64,000 nt of DNA from the NCBI RefSeq assembly GCF_003937915.1, contig NZ_RHUM01000004.1, positions 35,742 to 99,741 on the forward strand, given 5' to 3'. Under the pieces are notes generated by a model. That model saw only the letters and a list, made by a program, of their open reading frames with translations. It did not search any database and had not been told where the DNA came from. A program made the position numbers and the translations under genes. This DNA is from Erwinia sp. 198. Lineage in GTDB: Bacteria > Pseudomonadota > Gammaproteobacteria > Enterobacterales > Enterobacteriaceae. Shown in pieces: positions 8,563-18,502 of the stretch (positions within the stretch are counted from its first letter, which is position 1; the number at the start of each line of letters is the position of its first letter).

Positions 8563-9209
8563 TGAAAAAGCTTTTCGCCTTTACCGCTCTGCTGGCCGTT
8601 ATAACGCTGACCGGCTGTGCAAAGAAAACGCCGCATGACTACAGCGCGTTTCGCGCCAGCAAGCCCGCTTCCATTCTGGTATTGCCTGCGGAAAACCATA
8701 CGACGGATATCGCGGCGGCGCACAGCCTTACTTCGCTGGTCACCCAGCCGCTGGCGGAGTCCGGCTATTACGTTTTCCCGGTGGCGGTGGTTGAGGAAAC
8801 CTTTAAGCAGAACGGTCTGAATAACGCCACGGATATTCGCAGCGTCTCCACCACTAAGCTGCACGATATTTTTAACGCCGACGCGGCACTGTATATCGAT
8901 ATCAACACCTACGGCACTAAATACCTGATCGTGGACAGCGAAACGCGCGTGACCGCTTCGGCAAAACTGGTGGATTTACGCAGCGGCAAGCAGATCTGGA
9001 GCGGGTCGGCGACGGCCTCCGATAATGAGAGTAGCAACAACAATCAGTCCGCGCTGGGGATGCTGATCGCCGCCGCCGTGCACCAGATCGCCAGCAACGT
9101 CTCGGATAAAGCCCACGATGTTGCGGCCATTACCAGCGCCCGCCTGCTGACGGCTGGCGACGACGGCGCGCTTCTGCCAGGTCCGCGCGCTAAGCCCGCG
9201 AAAATTTGA
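8562..9209 (+). CDS. DUF799 / GNA1162 family lipoprotein
   Basis: A 215-residue lipoprotein (lipobox LTGC) of the DUF799 family, whose known structural example is GNA1162 of Neisseria meningitidis, thought to be an outer membrane component related in fold to transport-linked lipoproteins. Seen here are ILVLPAENHTTDI, VFPVAVVEETFKQNGL, the pair NADAALYIDIN and YGTKYLIVDS, and VDLRSGKQIWSGSA, which is a fold element shared with CsgG-like proteins. Translation is coupled to the DUF4810 gene. The TGA stop is the first triplet of a downstream 38-bp tandem repeat. Confidence 0.85.
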   Translation: MKKLFAFTALLAVITLTGCAKKTPHDYSAFRASKPASILVLPAENHTTDIAAAHSLTSLVTQPLAESGYYVFPVAVVEETFKQNGLNNATDIRSVSTTKLHDIFNADAALYIDINTYGTKYLIVDSETRVTASAKLVDLRSGKQIWSGSATASDNESSNNNQSALGMLIAAAVHQIASNVSDKAHDVAAITSARLLTAGDDGALLPGPRAKPAKI

Positions 9210-9397
9210 TGATTTTTCGTCTGGCTAAGCAAAACGGGGAAGCCTGATGGTTTACCGTCTGGCTAAGCAAAACGATGAAATTTGATGATTTGCCGTCTGG
9301 CTAAGTAAAACGGCGAAATTTGCTGGTTTGCCGTCTGGCTATGTAAAACGGTAAAACCTGATGGTTCACCGTTTGGCCAGGGCAAAACGGCCCGGCC
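9207..9397 (+). repeat. Tandem repeat, five 38-bp units
   Basis: Five head-to-tail units start at 9207, 9245, 9283, 9321 and 9359. The common core reads CCGTCTGGCTAAG, then AAAACGG. Units 1-4 are exactly 38 bp; the fifth has one extra base and runs into a terminator stem. The first TGA is the stop codon of the upstream lipoprotein gene. Each unit can form a short CCGT/ACGG hairpin, so the array may have grown from the terminator arm by duplication. Confidence 0.85.
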
Positions 9398-9429
9398 CGC
9401 ATGAATACGTGCCGGGCCGTTGCTTTTTC
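9387..9429. terminator. Strong bidirectional Rho-independent terminator
   Basis: ACGGCCCGGC (9387-9396) pairs with GCCGGGCCGT (9411-9420), followed by TGCTTTTT on the plus strand and by a TTTT run on the minus strand. It lies between the lipoprotein operon and the convergent transporter genes and can serve both. Confidence 0.85.
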
Positions 9430-9447
9430 AGGGCACAGCGGCGTGAG

Positions 9448-9921
9448 TCAGTCGCGCCCGACGGCCGCCGCGTTTTTACTGCGGTTGCTGGCGTAGATAA
9501 AGAACAGGGCAATGCCGAGACAAACAATGGCACCCAGACGGCTGGCCGAAAACGACACGGCCGCGTTGCCCAGCCAGCCAAAATTATCAATCAGCATACT
9601 CATCGCCAGCTGGCCGAAGATCACCGCTACCGTGGCGACCGCCGTGCCGATACGCTGTACCGCCAGCACCATAATCACAATGTAGGGAACGCCGCATAGC
9701 GCGCCCAGCAGCTGCCACTTCGGCACGTCAAGCAGGCTGACCGCCTGCCTCGGTTCAAAGAAAAAGATCAGCAGAGCCGTAATCAGCGCGCCGACGGAAA
9801 ATGTCAAAAAGGCGCAGCGGAACACGCCCACTTTACTGCCCAGCTGGCCGTTGATGGCGGCCTGAATGCTCAGCATCGCGCCGCCAGCCACGGCCAGAAT
9901 AATCATCAAAATCGTTATCAT
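9448..9921 (-). CDS. Small DMT family transporter (YdcZ/DUF606 type)
   Basis: A 157-residue inner membrane protein of the DUF606 group (PF04657) of the drug/metabolite transporter superfamily, with about five hydrophobic helices. Its segments MLSIQAAINGQLG near the N-terminus and WQLLGALCGVPYIV are typical. A second paralogue lies 4 bases upstream on the same strand, so the two half-size proteins may form a heterodimeric transporter, as is known for paired small multidrug resistance proteins. The substrate is unknown. Confidence 0.82.
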   Translation of the reverse strand: MITILMIILAVAGGAMLSIQAAINGQLGSKVGVFRCAFLTFSVGALITALLIFFFEPRQAVSLLDVPKWQLLGALCGVPYIVIMVLAVQRIGTAVATVAVIFGQLAMSMLIDNFGWLGNAAVSFSASRLGAIVCLGIALFFIYASNRSKNAAAVGRD

Positions 9922-9925
9922 TGTT

Positions 9926-10360
9926 TTACCCCCTTGCCACCAGCACCAGCGCGGCGACGATAAATAGCAGTGCGATCAGGCGTTTGCCGTCCGTTTTCCT
10001 TTGCGGCGTGCCCAGCAGGCCGAAGTGATCGATAATCAGGCTCTTAAATACCTGCCCGGCAAGAATGCCGATCATGGTCATTGCGACGCCAATGGTCGGC
10101 GTGGCAACGGTGAGGATCACCACGTAAATCGGCCCCAGCACGCCGCCCAGCAACTGCCAGCCGGGCTGGGCAAAAAATGACGGGCTGTTACGCGGGCTGA
10201 AAAAAAGCATCAGCAAAAAGGTCAGCGCGGCGCCAACGCCGAAAATGCTGAAGGTTGCCCACAGGTCACCGACTTCTCCCCCCAGCGGCCCTAACAGACC
10301 GGCCTCTACGGACAGGCCCATGCCGCCAGCAATAACCAGGACAATCAATAAAAGTTGCAT
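9926..10360 (-). CDS. Small DMT family transporter (YdcZ/DUF606 type)
   Basis: A 144-residue membrane protein of the same DUF606 family as its downstream neighbour, with the matching segments GLSVEAGLLGPLG and WQLLGGVLGPIYVV. It is the first gene of a two-gene operon and is divergent from a LysR regulator across 98 bases. This layout usually means that the regulator controls the pair. The pair is absent from this site in E. coli. The transported compound cannot be read from the sequence. Confidence 0.82.
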   Translation of the reverse strand: MQLLLIVLVIAGGMGLSVEAGLLGPLGGEVGDLWATFSIFGVGAALTFLLMLFFSPRNSPSFFAQPGWQLLGGVLGPIYVVILTVATPTIGVAMTMIGILAGQVFKSLIIDHFGLLGTPQRKTDGKRLIALLFIVAALVLVARG

Positions 10361-10458
10361 AGAAAAATTCCCCCGTTAATCAGGCGCGGAAGGTTAACGC
10401 GGTCGGGGGATGAGAGAAATGCTATAGTGCGGTAAACACTTTTGCAGGATATGCATTA

Positions 10459-11391
10459 ATGCCGGGTCTGGAATCGGTCAATCTGCGCGCGATAAAACTT
10501 TTTATTGCGGTTTATGATGCGCAAAACTTCTCGGCGGTAGCCAGACGTGAGGGCATCTCCGCCTCTCAGGTGTCGCGCGTGATCCATCAGCTGGAGGATT
10601 CGCTGGGTCAGCAGCTTTTTTATCGTAATACCCGCGCGATAGCGCCCACGGAAAGCGGGCGGCTGTTTATCGACTATGCGCGCGGCATAACCGGCAATAT
10701 GGAGGAGGCGCGCAGAACGCTGCATGAAAGAACGCTGGCGCCTTCCGGTCTGGTACGGATTAACGCGCCGATCTACTTCGGCCAGCGGCACGTCGCCCCC
10801 GGCCTTGCGGCATTAGCCGAACGCTATCCGCAGCTGACCATCGAGATGATGCAAACCGATGACTATATCGATCCGCATAAAGAACCGGCTGACGTGATCT
10901 TTCGTATCGGCGCGCTGACCGATTCTTCTTTTCACGCCCGCGTATTCGGTACGCAATACTATTATCTGGCCGCTTCGCCTGAGTATGTGCGTAAGCATGG
11001 CGCGCTTGCCCATCCCGACGAACTGCATCGCCACCGCTGTCTGGTTTACCGCGGCTCGTCCGGCCCGAACCGCTGGTTTTTCCGCCAGCCTGGCAGGGAG
11101 TGGATGCACTATCCCGTGTCGCCGCTGCTGGCGTCAAATCATGCGGAAACGCTGCTGGTCGCCGCGCTGGGGGGCATGGGGCTGCTGCTCTACCCGGACT
11201 GGCTGATCGGCGAGAGACTGCAAGCGGGCGAGCTGGTCAGGCTGCTGCCGGATTTTGCTGCCGCTATCACTACCGAGCCGCAGCATATCGCTGCGATTTA
11301 CCCCCATACGCGGCATCCTCCTCTTAACGTCAGGGCGGTCATCGACCATTTTGTTGAGGCTTTCGGCTCGCCGCTTTACTGGCAGATTTAG
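10459..11391 (+). CDS. LysR family transcriptional regulator
   Basis: A 310-residue regulator with an N-terminal winged helix-turn-helix ([39 protein letters not shown] region, residues 8-46) and a C-terminal LysR substrate-binding domain from about residue 95. The binding domain is of the CrgA/DsdC-like subtype, with SGLVRINAP at its start and RHRCLVYRG. It is divergent from the DMT transporter pair and probably regulates it. The TAG stop overlaps the last bases of the convergent sbcC gene. Its ligand is unknown. Confidence 0.88.
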   Translation: MPGLESVNLRAIKLFIAVYDAQNFSAVARREGISASQVSRVIHQLEDSLGQQLFYRNTRAIAPTESGRLFIDYARGITGNMEEARRTLHERTLAPSGLVRINAPIYFGQRHVAPGLAALAERYPQLTIEMMQTDDYIDPHKEPADVIFRIGALTDSSFHARVFGTQYYYLAASPEYVRKHGALAHPDELHRHRCLVYRGSSGPNRWFFRQPGREWMHYPVSPLLASNHAETLLVAALGGMGLLLYPDWLIGERLQAGELVRLLPDFAAAITTEPQHIAAIYPHTRHPPLNVRAVIDHFVEAFGSPLYWQI

Positions 11392-14300
11392 CCCGGCACT
11401 TCCAGTCGGCTGTAGCCCAGGCCGTTGATTTTGCGCACCTTGATCTGTACCGGGATGCGCTCTTTCATCGCTTCCACATGGCTGATTACGCCAATGGTTT
11501 TACCACTGGCGTTCAGCGCATCCAGCGCATCCAGCGCGCCGTCCAGGGTGGCGGCATCCAGCGTGCCGAAGCCTTCGTCCAGAAACAGCGATTCGATCTG
11601 CGTTTTATGGCTGACCAGATCCGAGAGCGCCAGCGCCAGCGCCAGGCTCACCAGAAAACTTTCGCCGCCGGAAAGGGTGCGCGTATCGCGCAGCGCGTCT
11701 GCCTGCCAGGTATCCACGACCTGCAGCTCAAGCGCCTCCTGCGACTTGCGCTGGAGCAAATAGCGACCGTGCAGGCGGTTTAGCTGGTTGTTCGCCAGCC
11801 AGACAAGATGATCCAGCGTCAGGCCCTGGGCGAATTTGCGGAACTTATCGCCTTCCTTTGAGCCGATAAGCTGATTGAGATAGCTCCAGTCTTCCACCTG
11901 GCGTGTTTCCTGCTCAATGGTCGCCAGCAGATTTTTTTGCTGTTCGCGGCGGGCCGCGTCGCTGCTGAGCTGCTGCCGCGTCTCGCCCTGCTGACGGGCG
12001 TTTTCTTTCAGCTGTTGCGAGAGGCTCTCCACGGCGGCGTGTAGCGCTGAAGGATCTTCCGGCAGATCGTGCGGTTTTTCCGGCAGCGCCGTCAGATTTT
12101 TTTCTGCCTGAGCCAGCAGGATCGCCGCCTGCTGGCGTCGCTGCTCGTGCATTTTCTGTAGCGTTTGCAGCTGCCGCAGCCGCTCTTCATCCAGCAACGC
12201 CGCCGTAAAGGCCGCCTCGCTGCTGAAGTCGCTGGCTTCCAGCGCCGCGCTAAAGGCCTGCTGCGCCTGTTCCAGCCGCTGCGTCAGCACGGTCAGCTGT
12301 TCGTTCAGCGAATTATGCTGTCCGGTCAGGGTATTCAACTGGTTCTGCCGCTGCTGCCACTGCTGCTGTAGCTGCTGGCCGTGCTCAAGGTGCTGCTGCG
12401 ACAGCGCACGCAGCTGCTGCTGCACTTCGGCCGCCACCTTATTGCCAAACAGCTGTCGCCGCTGGTCGCGCAGGAGGGCCAGCGCCTGTTGACCGGCCTG
12501 GCTGCGCTGCTCGCGCTGGATCAGCTGCGCCTGTTCGTGCGCGATCTCTTCCTGCAACGCCTGCTGCTGTGCGGCCAGCGCGGTCAGCTGCGAAGCCGAA
12601 GCCGTAAGCGACTGCGCAACAGTGTTCCACTCGTCCCACTCTTTCTGTCGTTCATGCAGCCAGTTTTCGGTTTCCTCCGCCGGCGGCAGCGTCAGATCCA
12701 GTCCGGCCAGCGCAGCGCGCAGGCTTTCAAGCTGCTGCTGCGCCTGCTGCTGCTGCTGGGCGAGCGACTGCTCAAGCTCTTCCTGCGTTCTGACAGAAGT
12801 AAGCAGTTGCTGACCTGCCAGTTCCTGCTGTTGCTGCATCTCGCTAAGCGCTTTCTGCATTTCCGCCAGCCGATCTTTCTGCTGCTGAAGCTGGCGGGCG
12901 CGCTGCTGCAGACCCAGCAGCCGCGTCTGCGTTTCGCTTTCCAGCCGTTCCTGAGCGGTCAGCCAGTCGCTGGTCTGTTGCACGTCGTCCGGCGAAGCGA
13001 TCAGGCCCAGCGCCTGCGCCGTGGTCTGCCACTGTTCGCGCAGGCGCGCCGCTTCGCTGTCGCTTTCCGTCAGCTCGCGCTGCAGCTTGTCCAGCTGCGC
13101 CTGCAGGCTTTTCACCTGTTCGCCTCTGGCCGTGCCGCGATCCTTCAGCCGATCGACTTCCAGCCTTAAGGCGGCAAGACGCTGCTGGTTTTCAGAAAGC
13201 TCAAGCGCCTGATAGTCGGCTACGGCGGGATGCTGGCAGGAGCCGCACAGCGGGCAGGGCTGTTCCGGCTCCAGACGGGCGCGATACTGCTCAAGATCGG
13301 CAATGCGCTGTTCCAGCTCGCAGCGTTTTTCCAGGTCCTGCAAATGCTGCCGCTTCTCTTTCCAGCCGTTACGCAAGCTTTGCAGATCGCTCTGCGCCTG
13401 CTGGAGTTGCTGCTGCAACGCGGCGCGATCGCTCTGCTGGCGCTGGCTTCGCTGCATCAGCGGCGGCCACTGCGAGGCGATCAGCGCCAGGCGTTGCCGC
13501 AGCGGTCGCTGCTGCTGTAGCCTGGTCAGCGAGGCCTGGAGCTGCTCTTCGGAACACTGCTGCCGCTGGCTGGTCAACGCCGCTTCGGCTTCTGCGACCT
13601 GTTTTTGCTGCGCTTCAAGCTGAGCCTGTTGCGGCTTCGCCTGCTGTTCCGTCTGGACGATCTGCTGCCGTAGCCGGCTGACCGCCTGCTGCTGTTCGTG
13701 GATACGCTGGCGCAGCGCGGCCAGCGCCTGTTCGCTTTGCTGCCGCTGTTCGAAGCGCGCGTGCCATAGCGGCAGCGATTCCCCCCAGCGGGCAAAATGG
13801 GCGTGCTGCTGCTGCCAATGCTGCTGCTCCTGCTGGCGCGCCGCGCTTTCCTTGTGCTGGCTTTGGGCCTGATGCAGAGCGGCCTGGCGCGCGTTAAGAT
13901 GAAGTTGGTGATCGCTCACTTCTTTTTCCAGCGCCTGGTTCTGCTGGGCCAGCGTGTCGATACGGTTATCCAGCGGCAGCAGCTGTTCGGCGATCAGCGT
14001 CTCCTGCTGCTGCCTGTCGTTTTCGTGCTGCTGCCGGGCCGCCTCCGCCTTTTTCAGCTCGTCGGCCAGCTCGTCCAGTTGTTTTTGAGTCTGCTGGCGC
14101 TGCGCATTGATATGCTGCTGCTGCTCGGCGAGCGCGAGCCGATCCTGCTGGTGCTGATTGCGCAGCAGCCACTGAGGGCGCAGCTTTTCCGCCGGTTCGG
14201 CCTGTTGCAGCGGGTTCAGCTGCGGCATCGCTTCCTGCCAGGCCGCTTCTACCTCCTGCTGCCCGGCAACGGCCGCTTCTTTTGCCTGTAGCGCCGTCTG

Positions 14301-15056
14301 GTACTGCTGGTGCCAGTGCAGCAGCTGCTGCCGATGCTGAAGCTGAGAAGTGAGCGCCTGCTCCTCTGCCAGCAGCCGGGCTGACTGTAACCTAAGCTGT
14401 TGAACCTGTTCATTATCCAGCAGCGCCATCCCGGCGGCCTGCGCCCGCAGATTCTCCAGCGCGCCACGGGCGTTTTTATGTCGTTCAAAAACGCTGGCGG
14501 AAAGGCGGCCGTAGATTTCCGTGCCGGTCAGCTCCTCCAGCAGCTCGGCGCGGCTGTTGGCATCGGCGTTAAGAAAGGCGGCGAACTGTCCCTGCGAGAG
14601 CATCATCGACTTGGTGAAACGCTCAAAATCCAGCCCGGTCAGCTCGGTCAGCATCTCCAGCTTGTCTTTTACCTTGTCGGCGACGATTTTATTATTTTCG
14701 CAGCGGGCCAGCTCGACGCGCGGCGCCTGAAGATTACCGTCTACGGCGCCGCGCGCGCGGTTCTGGCTCCAGAATGCCCGCCAGGCCACACCTTTTACTT
14801 CAAACTCCACCTCGGCCAGGCATTCTGAGGTATCCCGCGTCATCAGGTCGTTCTGCGACTGTGACAGTTTCCCCAGCCGCGACGTTTCGTGATAAAGCGC
14901 CAGGCAAATGGCATCCAGCAGCGTGGTTTTGCCCGCGCCGGTTGGGCCGGTAATGGCGAACAGCCCGTTACTGGCGAACGGTTCGGCGGTAAAGTCGATT
15001 TTCCATTCGCCTTTCAATGAGTTGAGGTTTTTAAACCTTAGCGTCAGGATCTTCAC
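11388..15056 (-). CDS. sbcC: Exonuclease subunit SbcC (SMC-like ATPase)
   Basis: SbcC pairs with SbcD (the Rad50/Mre11 complex of bacteria) to cleave DNA hairpins and trim double-strand ends in an ATP-dependent way. The protein has a Walker A motif, GPTGAGKTT, at residues 37-45, a very long glutamine-rich coiled coil, a zinc hook CPLC at 601-604, then the return coil, the ABC signature LSGGES and Walker B LFLDEGFG near the C-terminus. At 1222 residues it is clearly longer than the 1048 aa of E. coli SbcC, and the extra length is in the coiled coil. Its start overlaps the sbcD stop by 4 bases. Confidence 0.96.
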   Translation of the reverse strand: MKILTLRFKNLNSLKGEWKIDFTAEPFASNGLFAITGPTGAGKTTLLDAICLALYHETSRLGKLSQSQNDLMTRDTSECLAEVEFEVKGVAWRAFWSQNRARGAVDGNLQAPRVELARCENNKIVADKVKDKLEMLTELTGLDFERFTKSMMLSQGQFAAFLNADANSRAELLEELTGTEIYGRLSASVFERHKNARGALENLRAQAAGMALLDNEQVQQLRLQSARLLAEEQALTSQLQHRQQLLHWHQQYQTALQAKEAAVAGQQEVEAAWQEAMPQLNPLQQAEPAEKLRPQWLLRNQHQQDRLALAEQQQHINAQRQQTQKQLDELADELKKAEAARQQHENDRQQQETLIAEQLLPLDNRIDTLAQQNQALEKEVSDHQLHLNARQAALHQAQSQHKESAARQQEQQHWQQQHAHFARWGESLPLWHARFEQRQQSEQALAALRQRIHEQQQAVSRLRQQIVQTEQQAKPQQAQLEAQQKQVAEAEAALTSQRQQCSEEQLQASLTRLQQQRPLRQRLALIASQWPPLMQRSQRQQSDRAALQQQLQQAQSDLQSLRNGWKEKRQHLQDLEKRCELEQRIADLEQYRARLEPEQPCPLCGSCQHPAVADYQALELSENQQRLAALRLEVDRLKDRGTARGEQVKSLQAQLDKLQRELTESDSEAARLREQWQTTAQALGLIASPDDVQQTSDWLTAQERLESETQTRLLGLQQRARQLQQQKDRLAEMQKALSEMQQQQELAGQQLLTSVRTQEELEQSLAQQQQQAQQQLESLRAALAGLDLTLPPAEETENWLHERQKEWDEWNTVAQSLTASASQLTALAAQQQALQEEIAHEQAQLIQREQRSQAGQQALALLRDQRRQLFGNKVAAEVQQQLRALSQQHLEHGQQLQQQWQQRQNQLNTLTGQHNSLNEQLTVLTQRLEQAQQAFSAALEASDFSSEAAFTAALLDEERLRQLQTLQKMHEQRRQQAAILLAQAEKNLTALPEKPHDLPEDPSALHAAVESLSQQLKENARQQGETRQQLSSDAARREQQKNLLATIEQETRQVEDWSYLNQLIGSKEGDKFRKFAQGLTLDHLVWLANNQLNRLHGRYLLQRKSQEALELQVVDTWQADALRDTRTLSGGESFLVSLALALALSDLVSHKTQIESLFLDEGFGTLDAATLDGALDALDALNASGKTIGVISHVEAMKERIPVQIKVRKINGLGYSRLEVPG

Positions 15057-16261
15057 GATGGCTCCTCCATGTCCGCCAGCGTCTGGCTGAACAGCAGCGT
15101 GGCGCGCGCGATGCGCTCCGGCTCTTCTTCTTCAGCGGCCAGGCGGCGCTGAAAGACTTCCTGCACGCTCAGCTCGCTCAGGGTTTCATTGTTCTGTCGG
15201 CTGATAATACTGTCGCGCTGCTCGCGGCTGCGGCGCAGCAGCACCACCTCGACCGGCAGGCTTTCCGTCAGTTCCTGGATACGCCGCTGGAGGTCGTTGA
15301 GCCAGGTTTGCGTAACGATTTCGATATCCAGCCAGACTTTCTGCCCGGTTTCCGGTGGCTGGATCTCGCGCAGCTGGCGCTCTATCTCTTCCAGCGAGCC
15401 TTTAATCATCTGCATGGGCTGAAAAAGCGGCACCGTCAGCGGCACGACCTGCTGTAGCTGGCCGTCGGCGAAATCGACCAGAAACACGCTTTTTTCGCGT
15501 CCCAGCTCGTCAAAGCTGAGCGGGATGGGCGAGCCGCTGTAGCGAATATAATCCGTATCGGCGATGCGCTGCGCGCGGTGAATATGGCCCAGCGCGATAT
15601 AATCCGCAGGCGGAAAGGCCTGGGCGGGAAAAGCGTCCAGCGTGCCGATATAGATATCGCGTACGGCGTCGCTTTTGGTAACGCCCATCGTGGTCAGATG
15701 GCCGGTGGCAATAATGGGCAACGGCAGCTCGCCGCGCATTTGCACGGCCGCCGCGTAGCTGCGCTGATAATGGTGGGTAATCGCTTCCAGCAGCGTCTGC
15801 TGTTTTTCCCGTCCCGACTGGCCCGCTTTGCTGACGGTAATATCGCGTGGACGTAAAAATGGAATAGCGCAAAGCACCGCGCCAGGCTGGCCGTCCCGCT
15901 GGTTCAGCATCAATACCTGATCGGCCGGATCCTCGCTGGCGGCGGCAATGACGCGCGTATTCAGACAGGCCAGCAGCTCGCGCGATTCGTTCAGCATGGC
16001 GACGGAGTCGTGATTGCCCGCCAGAATAATCAGCTGGCAGCCGGTCTGATGCAGCCTGACCACAAACCGGTTGTAAAGCTCGCGCGCGTAGCTGGGCGGC
16101 GAGCCAGTATCAAACACATCGCCCGCGACGATCACGGCATCGACCTGATGTTGCTCAACCTGTCCGACCAGCCATGTCAGAAAAGCGTCATGCTCCGGCG
16201 CCCGGCTTTTGGTGTAAAAAAACTGGCCCAGATGCCAGTCGGCGGTATGAATAAGTCGCAT
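15053..16261 (-). CDS. sbcD: Exonuclease subunit SbcD (Mre11-like nuclease)
   Basis: SbcD is the metallophosphoesterase nuclease of the SbcCD complex. The 402 residues carry the metal-binding motifs DWHLGQ (residues 8-13), [16 protein letters not shown] and GHLTTMG, then GHIHRAQ, in the right order, followed by the SbcD C-terminal capping domain. It is the first gene of the sbcDC operon and overlaps sbcC by 4 bases, which suggests translational coupling. It is divergent from phoB, with the Pho box in between, as in E. coli. Confidence 0.96.
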   Translation of the reverse strand: MRLIHTADWHLGQFFYTKSRAPEHDAFLTWLVGQVEQHQVDAVIVAGDVFDTGSPPSYARELYNRFVVRLHQTGCQLIILAGNHDSVAMLNESRELLACLNTRVIAAASEDPADQVLMLNQRDGQPGAVLCAIPFLRPRDITVSKAGQSGREKQQTLLEAITHHYQRSYAAAVQMRGELPLPIIATGHLTTMGVTKSDAVRDIYIGTLDAFPAQAFPPADYIALGHIHRAQRIADTDYIRYSGSPIPLSFDELGREKSVFLVDFADGQLQQVVPLTVPLFQPMQMIKGSLEEIERQLREIQPPETGQKVWLDIEIVTQTWLNDLQRRIQELTESLPVEVVLLRRSREQRDSIISRQNNETLSELSVQEVFQRRLAAEEEEPERIARATLLFSQTLADMEEPS

Positions 16262-16390
16262 AGCGTCCCTTCAGTGTCAGGTAAGCGAAACGCCGATTAT
16301 AAACGCCTGGCCAAAAAACCTCAGCTACGCATTTCCATCCTGCTGAAAGTGTTATAAAACTGATGATTGGCAGGCGCTTTTTTCATAAAA

Positions 16391-16408
16391 GTGTCATAAA
16401 TCTGACGC
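16391..16408 (+). promoter_or_regulatory. Pho box of the phoBR operon
   Basis: GTGTCATAAATCTGACGC matches the 18-bp Pho box consensus (two TGTCA-type half sites around an AT spacer) and is followed by CATAAT (16408-16413), which can serve as the -10 box. A weaker related site, GTGTTATAAAACTGATG, lies at 16349. Phospho-PhoB binding here would autoactivate phoBR when phosphate is low, as in E. coli. Confidence 0.88.
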
Positions 16409-16459
16409 ATAATGACGCCGCATATCCAGTGACATTCCGTCACAAACGCAGGAGCAATA

Positions 16460-17149
16460 ATGGCTAAGCGCATTCTGGTGGTCGAAGATGAAGCCCCAAT
16501 CCGTGAGATGTTGTGTTTTGTGCTGGAGCAAAATGACTATCAGCCGATAGAAGCGGAAGATTATGACAGCGCCATTAATCTGTTGATTGAGCCGTGGCCC
16601 GATTTGATCCTGCTGGACTGGATGCTGCCCGGCGGCACCGGTATTCAGTTTATCCGCCATCTGAAGCGCGAGGCGATGACCCGCGATATTCCGGTGATGA
16701 TGCTGACCGCGCGCGGCGAAGAGGAAGATCGCGTGCGCGGGCTGGAAGTGGGCGCGGACGATTATATTATCAAGCCTTTTTCGCCCAAAGAGCTGGTGGC
16801 CCGCATCAAAGCGGTGATGCGCCGTATTTCGCCCATGGCGGTGGAAGAGGTAATTGAAATCCAGGGCCTGAGCCTGGATCCCTCCTCGCACCGCGTGATG
16901 TCGGCAACGCAGCCGCTGGAGATGGGGCCGACAGAATATAAGCTGCTGCACTTCTTTATGACGCACCCTGAGCGCGTCTACAGCCGCGAGCAGTTGCTTA
17001 ATAACGTCTGGGGCACTAACGTGTACGTGGAAGATCGTACTGTAGACGTGCATATTCGCCGTCTGCGTAAAGCACTTGAACTGACCGGGCACGATCGTAT
17101 GGTGCAGACAGTGCGCGGAACGGGTTACCGCTTCTCTGCGCGTTACTGA
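16460..17149 (+). CDS. phoB: Phosphate response regulator PhoB
   Basis: PhoB is the OmpR-type response regulator that activates the Pho regulon under phosphate limitation. The 229 residues, the same length as in E. coli, contain the receiver domain with the acidic pair at 9-11, the phosphoacceptor D53 (LLDWMLPGG) and the conserved [10 protein letters not shown] lysine, then a winged-helix DNA-binding domain (residues 130-227) with [23 protein letters not shown] and [10 protein letters not shown] Pho box lies upstream. phoR follows after 23 bases. Confidence 0.98.
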   Translation: MAKRILVVEDEAPIREMLCFVLEQNDYQPIEAEDYDSAINLLIEPWPDLILLDWMLPGGTGIQFIRHLKREAMTRDIPVMMLTARGEEEDRVRGLEVGADDYIIKPFSPKELVARIKAVMRRISPMAVEEVIEIQGLSLDPSSHRVMSATQPLEMGPTEYKLLHFFMTHPERVYSREQLLNNVWGTNVYVEDRTVDVHIRRLRKALELTGHDRMVQTVRGTGYRFSARY

Positions 17150-17172
17150 TTGTCCCCACTGGAGTTTTCATC

Positions 17173-18486
17173 GTGCTGGAACGCCTCTCCTGGAAGAGAT
17201 TGCTGCTTGAGCTGCTGCTCGCCTGCCTGCCAGCGCTGATTGTCGGTCTGCTGGTCGGCGGGCTGCCGTGGTGGCTGCTGCTGGCCGTACTGGCCGTGCT
17301 GGGCTGGCATTTTGCTAACCTGCTTCGTCTTTCCCACTGGCTGTGGATCGATCGCAGCATCACGCCGCCAACCGGACGCGGCAGCTGGGAACCGCTTTTT
17401 TACGGCCTTTACCAGATGCAGGCGCGCAACCGTCGCCGTCGCCGGGAGCTGGGCCATCTGATTAAACGCTTTCGCAGCGGCGCGGAATCCTTGCCGGATG
17501 CGCTGGTGCTGACCACGGAAGAGGGCACGATTTTCTGGTGCAACGGTCTGGCGCAGCAGCTGCTGGGGCTGCGCTGGCCGGAAGACAACGGCCAAAATAT
17601 CTTAAACCTGCTGCGCTATCCCGAATTTACCCTTTATCTGCGCCAGCGCGATTTTTCGCGACCGCTGACGCTGGTGCTGAACAGCCATCGTCATCTTGAG
17701 TTCCGCGTGATGCCCTATAGCGAAGGCCAGTGGCTGCTGGTGGCGCGGGACGTGACGCAAATGCATCAGCTGGAAGGCGCGCGGCGTAATTTTTTCGCCA
17801 ACGTCAGCCATGAGCTGCGCACGCCGCTTACCGTACTTCAGGGCTATCTGGAGATGATGAGCGACGCGGTGCTGGAAGGCCCGGCGCGCAATAAGGCGCT
17901 GCATACCATGCAGGAACAAACCCGCCGCATGGATGCCCTGGTTAAACAGCTGCTGACGCTGTCGCGGATCGAAGCCGCGCCCGCGCTCGATTTACAGGAA
18001 AAAGTCGATGTGCCACTGATGCTACGGCTGCTTCAGCGCGAGGCGGAAACGCTTAGCCAGGGTCGGCACGACATCCACTTTTCCGCCGATCCGCAGCTGC
18101 GGGTATTCGGTAACGATGAGCAGCTGCGCAGCGCCATTTCCAATCTTGTCTATAACGCCGTCAACCATACGCCGGACGGTACGCGTATCACCGTCAGCTG
18201 GCAAAAGACTTCGCACGGCGCGCAGTTTAAGGTCTGCGATAACGGGCCTGGCATCGCCGCCGAGCATATCCCTCGCCTGACCGAACGTTTTTATCGCGTC
18301 GATAAGGCGCGCTCGCGACAGACCGGCGGCAGCGGGCTGGGGCTGGCTATCGTCAAACACGCGCTCAGCCACCACCATGCTCGTCTGGAAATTACCAGCC
18401 AGCCAGGTAAAGAAACCTGTTTCTGCTTCTCGCTGCCTGCAAGGTTGATCGTCAACGGCGAACTGGCTCAGAATGCGGTTCACTGA
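17173..18486 (+). CDS. phoR: Phosphate sensor histidine kinase PhoR
   Basis: PhoR is the inner membrane kinase that phosphorylates PhoB when the Pst system signals low phosphate. The 437-residue protein has two N-terminal membrane segments (about 12-50), a charged region, a PAS domain (about 95-200), the H-box [12 protein letters not shown] with His213, and an ATPase domain with [11 protein letters not shown] (N-box), DNGPGI and [11 protein letters not shown]. Translation starts at GTG 17173, in agreement with the E. coli N-terminus [11 protein letters not shown] PstS-like gene starts 16 bases after the stop, which differs from E. coli. Confidence 0.98.
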   Translation: MLERLSWKRLLLELLLACLPALIVGLLVGGLPWWLLLAVLAVLGWHFANLLRLSHWLWIDRSITPPTGRGSWEPLFYGLYQMQARNRRRRRELGHLIKRFRSGAESLPDALVLTTEEGTIFWCNGLAQQLLGLRWPEDNGQNILNLLRYPEFTLYLRQRDFSRPLTLVLNSHRHLEFRVMPYSEGQWLLVARDVTQMHQLEGARRNFFANVSHELRTPLTVLQGYLEMMSDAVLEGPARNKALHTMQEQTRRMDALVKQLLTLSRIEAAPALDLQEKVDVPLMLRLLQREAETLSQGRHDIHFSADPQLRVFGNDEQLRSAISNLVYNAVNHTPDGTRITVSWQKTSHGAQFKVCDNGPGIAAEHIPRLTERFYRVDKARSRQTGGSGLGLAIVKHALSHHHARLEITSQPGKETCFCFSLPARLIVNGELAQNAVH

Positions 18487-18502
18487 GTTGGCGGATAAAA
18501 AA

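Noticed and set aside
9207..9397. CRISPR array
   Set aside because: The 38-base units are contiguous without unique spacers and no cas genes are near.
12381..13169. Long plus-strand ORF opposite sbcC (262 codons)
   Set aside because: It is the reverse frame of a Gln/Leu-rich coiled coil coded by CAG/CTG triplets; repeats like LLLLRLLLL come from this composition.
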